Shown piece by piece: positions 6,796 to 10,207 of a stretch of 10,207 bases of DNA. Origin of the DNA: Phoronis ovalis (Eukaryota; Phoronida; Phoronidae). Below the pieces are notes generated by a model that worked only from the letters and a program-made list of their open reading frames with translations, was not told the origin of the DNA and did not search any database. The DNA lies in assembly GCA_028565635.1 (NCBI GenBank), contig JAOXYB010066467.1:1-10207 (forward strand). The letters are read 5' to 3'. The translations under genes were made by a program, and so were the position numbers. Each line of letters begins with the position of its first letter. The first letter of the stretch is position 1.

Positions 6796-9626
6796 TCACC
6801 TATTTTGTGACTCATCTGTTTTATTGTAATTTCTTATTTTTGTTTTTTTCATAACTTTTGCTGGAGGATATCTTTCGGGTGACTTTAAAGACTTTCTTTC
6901 AGGGCGATCTTTCATATCTTTTCTGACACCCTGGACAGTCCATGACCACTTTTCTTCTGCTTCTTCCCCCAGATCATTTATTCCTGGTATAACAACATCA
7001 TGGACAGGTTGCATATCTGAAAAAACAGAAAACATTTTTTCCAAAATTATCAAATATATTGCAGTTCCAAAGTATGACATTACAAGGAAGGTGCTAAATC
7101 ACCACTCGTACAACGTAAAATAGTTTATTTTAGGAATAAAATATTGCATTTATTCTGCTGCAAAAAACGCTTGACAATTAATTCTGCCTAAAACATCTTA
7201 TACATTTAAAAAAAGTAGAAACATTATCAGTTAATAAATAATTGCTTTTCAATGCACTGGATGCTAGACTATCCCTGGTGGATAAGATTTGAAATTCTAA
7301 CTAGAAAGTGTCTAAGTCCAGAACATTAGCAAACATTCTTAAAAATTATCATGATATCAATTTTTAATTTTGTTGCCAACATGCGATCAAAGTTTCTACT
7401 GTAAGTATATTCCTAGTAATAAAACAGTTGAATAATTCTGTAGTACACTAATATATCAATTTAGTCCACAACTGATCATATCACCTCAAAATACTGCCGC
7501 AAATTGGAGGGAGATCGTTTTTCCATATATCCATCCTTATGGCCAGCTTGACTGTTTTAATACATGTATGTATAAATGGAGGACTGACGAAGATGTTTTA
7601 ACAAGACTAAGTATTTCTGTTTAAAAATAAGATTCAGTTTTTAACTAAATGTATACATTAATTAGTTATCTCACTAAATCGATGTGTCATCAAAAGAACA
7701 TACATGTATATCGGAAAACATTGTGATAGTTCAACGCTCACCCCTGTCATATTGCCTAGGTGTATCAAAGACTGACATTTGTTCACCATTATCTAACATC
7801 TTCCAGACTTCTTGTAAAGACTCTCCCCCAAGAGATGATGAGCTGGTTTGAAAACCTTTGTCTTTTACAGGAGTGTTAGATCCAGGTCTACCTTGAAGCA
7901 ATGATAAGCTGGTCTGCTGGCCTAGTTCTCTAGTTGGCATCTTTGATTTTGTTTGTTGTTTTTGCATTTGAGTAACTTAAAAAAAATGAACAAGCAGGAA
8001 ATCAGCAACCTTTTTTTGATCCTTTACAACAGCATCAGTTTATATATATATATATATCTTTATCTAATGCCTAAAAGTTTACTTATGTGAATGGAAGTAA
8101 CACAAGACACATACTCAAACATATGAAAATGTTTATAAAGGCACAAACCTTCAGCTGCCCAAGGATTATATCGTGCAGCAGGAGGAGGTAAGTTATGCTG
8201 CTTAAGAATAGACCTTGGCCTGTCTTCTATCAGAGTTTCTGATGAACTGGAATCTACAGCAATGTCCTTTAGCCTGTCATCTTCCAGTTCACGATGAGCA
8301 AATTTCAACTCCTGGTAGGCAGAAAAAGACACACTTACTATATTCTTATTCTTCCATATATTAGCTATAAATGGTTAGCAGGACTGAATTTTGATAATAA
8401 CATGCCATTTCAATAGTTATTTACTAGAGGTATTTTCCAGTATCTCTCAATTTATTTAAATTAACTGTCGTACAAACTTTTATACAGTGTATATATTATA
8501 TAGCTATAACAACAAGGACATCATTATACATACTTGCTTTGTTAGTTCATACTGCAATTTTTCTAACTGGTTTAATTTATTTTGAACCTTCTGGGATAAA
8601 GGTCGAGAAGGGATTACAGAACTGATGGCTGTTGAATAATCTCGAGGCTGGCTCTGTATTTGAATACCTGTTTAATGATAATTTATGCACCATTAAATGT
8701 GACGAATTTATGTATTTTGAGTAAATAATTCATGATATTATATATTAAGTGAAAGCCAGATCAATAAATGACATCTTATGTAGATTTTTTGTGTATTAAA
8801 CAATGCACTACTTTATTTCAAGCATAAACACACGTTCTCCATTGCAGGAAGAGTCAAAGCAATACACAATAGAATCAAATACACATTGTACAATATGTTT
8901 TAGCATTTGTTCCAAATGAAGTTAAATTTTGCCTAACTCACCAGCTTTCGCAAGTTCAGCTCTGAGTTTATTACCAACTTCTATTAGTTGCTGCTTCTCC
9001 CTGGCCAACTGACTAATCTGTTTAGCTGCTAAATGTAACTTATGTTTTAAATGTTCATTAGTTCTATGATCAAAACCTGTGTTCCCGAAGTTATTTGGTG
9101 GTGGAAATTCTTGTATATTTTCTCCTAAAACTTGTTGACGCAGTCGCTGTATTTCATCTTGTAATTGCTGAATGATTAATTCCTGTGGAGTATTAAGTAT
9201 AGTGTCAACATAACATATCCAAGCTTACATACACATACAATAGTCATAACCATGACCTATATCCTTAGGGGATAAACACTAACTAAACTGCTTAGATATT
9301 GATGGCCGTGGAAGAGTTTACATAATAATAAATCTGTAACGATTGTCTCTTCATACAGATTATAGTTGTCATATTTGCTGATTTAACATGACAGCATATC
9401 AATAGTAGATGTATTTTTAAAAAATTTTAGGAAAAAGACCAGCACAAAGAACTGATGACATGAAACTGCACAACTCATAAAGGCCTCAGGACATTACTTC
9501 AATAGCTACAGAGCACACTTTAGGAATACTCTGGTAATGTGCTCCTTAACTCCCATTTTATCTTACCTGAGCTCCATAATTTATTGTTGGCATCTTTTGA
9601 GCCATGTCCATTTTGAGGTTTGACAA
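6796..9626 (-). CDS. CCDC57: Coiled-coil protein resembling CCDC57, C-terminal 350 aa (5' exons not found)
   Basis: Six phase-matched exons give 350 residues ending in TGA. Residues 21-45 (LIIQQLQDEIQRLRQQV) and about 64-98 are heptad-like coiled coil. A charged REKQQLIEVGNKLRAEL segment (81-97) and a downstream SLQEVWKMLDNG segment resemble what I recall of vertebrate CCDC57, a microtubule-associated centrosome/centriolar-satellite protein linked to centriole duplication and ciliogenesis. Between them lie low-complexity linkers, including a proline-rich stretch (NLPPPAARYNPWAAE) and serine runs. The last exon is basic (PERKSLKSPERYPPAKVMKK). Vertebrate CCDC57 is about 900 aa, so most of the protein would lie right of the window. 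The reading frame and splicing are strong; the family name comes from memory of short motifs, and another centrosomal coiled-coil family remains possible. Confidence 0.65.
6796..9626 (-). other. Exon-intron map of the coiled-coil gene
   Basis: Exons on the minus strand: 9567-9626 (60 nt), 8942-9182 (241), 8534-8667 (134), 8149-8311 (163), 7742-7975 (234), and 6796-7016 (221, TGA at 6796-6798). Donors are GTAAGA, GTGAGT, GTATGT, GTTTGT and GTGAGC; acceptors are TTTTAG, CCACAG, AAACAG, TACCAG, TTTAAG and TTTCAG. Junction phases 0, 1, 0, 1, 1 agree on both sides every time. The total is 1053 nt. The first listed exon has a clear acceptor, so at least one exon lies upstream. The 725-bp last intron (7017-7741) and the 384-bp first intron (9183-9566) hold nothing I recognise. 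Confidence 0.85.
8041..8057. repeat. (TA)8 microsatellite in an intron
   Basis: An uninterrupted TA run lies in the 173-bp intron between the exons ending at 8149 and starting at 7975. Likely polymorphic; no function indicated. Confidence 0.9.
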
Positions 9627-10093
9627 CTAAAAAAAATCAACACCATAAAATATATATTATTTTCAGAATATTTCACAGACTATGACAAATACAACTATAC
9701 ATATTGTGCAAGTATATAAAACAAAACTAGTAAATGTGGACTTTTTTCTGTAAATAGTATGTATAACTCATACTGAGGAAATTTGGGTGGAAGTTAAATG
9801 TTTAAAATGCAAAATGCAGAAGAATATAAGTTTAAAACCTTCACAGTTAAAAGTTTGCACATAATTATAATCTTTACATTTAATTATCAAGACACAAAAA
9901 ATGTGTCCCAGATTTTAGAAAGTTTGCTTTGACCAAAATCAATAAAATTAGGTTACCAAAACTTTTAAATTTCATATCTTTTAAATAAAAAAAAATTTTT
10001 TTTGCAAAGTTTCAAGTTTGTAGGTTGAGGGATTTTTGGCTGATATTTTTATGAAGTTTCGTTTGAAAACATTTTAACCCAAAACTGCAATAG
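9627..10093. other. Stretch without recognised exons upstream of the 9567-9626 exon
   Basis: This should be intron of the coiled-coil gene. I found no acceptor-exon-donor combination on the minus strand that continues the frame in phase 0. It contains an A9T8 run at 9987-10003 and otherwise unremarkable AT-rich sequence. The insertion boundary of the LINE fragment on the right may lie within it. Confidence 0.5.
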
Positions 10094-10207
10094 TACATGA
10101 GAGATAAAATTGAAAAAATACGAATTATGGAAACAAATAACCCAGCTGATTTTTGGAGAGAAATTAAAAAATTAGGCCCTAGAAAGGGAGGAAATGAAAT
10201 CCCGATG
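10094..10207 (+). mobile_element. Fragment of a LINE reverse-transcriptase ORF running off the right edge
   Basis: Frame from 10094 is open to the window end and reads YMRDKIEKIR, then NNPADFWREIKKLGPRKGG, then NEIPM. The pattern N-P-x-x-F-W-x-x-I-x-x-L-G-P is typical of the linker before the reverse-transcriptase domain in many invertebrate LINEs. A TAG codon lies directly upstream (10091-10093), so the copy is 5'-truncated, frameshifted or degraded. It is antisense to the coiled-coil gene and probably lies in one of its introns. Only 38 codons are visible, so the clade cannot be called. Confidence 0.6.

Noticed and set aside
9987-10003. A9T8 run as a LINE tail or terminator
   Set aside because: No element ends there and no target duplication is seen; such runs are common in this AT-rich DNA.
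1-10207. CRISPR arrays, operons, ribosome-binding sites, prokaryotic defence or phage systems
   Set aside because: The window has spliced eukaryotic genes; no spaced direct-repeat arrays or bacterial gene organisation are present.

Overview
The window is metazoan nuclear DNA. It is AT-rich, its genes are split into short exons by introns of about 170-730 bp with standard GT-AG borders, and it carries non-LTR retrotransposon debris and a foldback element. The gene structures and the LINE types would suit a marine invertebrate, perhaps a mollusc, but that placement is inference. No exon was found by alignment: every exon was read from splice signals, phase matching and remembered family motifs.

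Layout, left to right. 1-469 (+): decayed 3' end of a LINE whose C-terminus looks like an R2/Dong-type restriction-like endonuclease. 470-853: gene-free flank. 854-5316 (-): a complete ten-exon gene for an N-acetylneuraminate lyase (sialic acid aldolase) family protein of 321 aa. All nine splice junctions keep the frame, and one intron uses a GC donor. Its introns hold a 313-bp foldback/MITE-like element (3038-3350) and a 60-bp tandem duplication (2635-2754) that copied the end of exon 6 together with its splice donor. 5317-6795: gene-free, with the likely 5' flank of the lyase gene and the 3' flank of the next gene. 6796-9626 (-): the last six visible exons (350 aa to the stop) of a coiled-coil protein that most resembles CCDC57, a centrosome/centriolar-satellite protein. 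Its 5' exons are not found and probably lie beyond the window. 10094-10207 (+): start of another LINE reverse-transcriptase fragment running off the right edge.

The two genes lie head-to-tail on the minus strand, about 1.5 kb apart, with no obvious functional link. The points most worth a second look are the duplicated, frame-preserving splice donor in the lyase gene, its altered active-site loops around a retained Schiff-base lysine, and the foldback element in the GC-AG intron.
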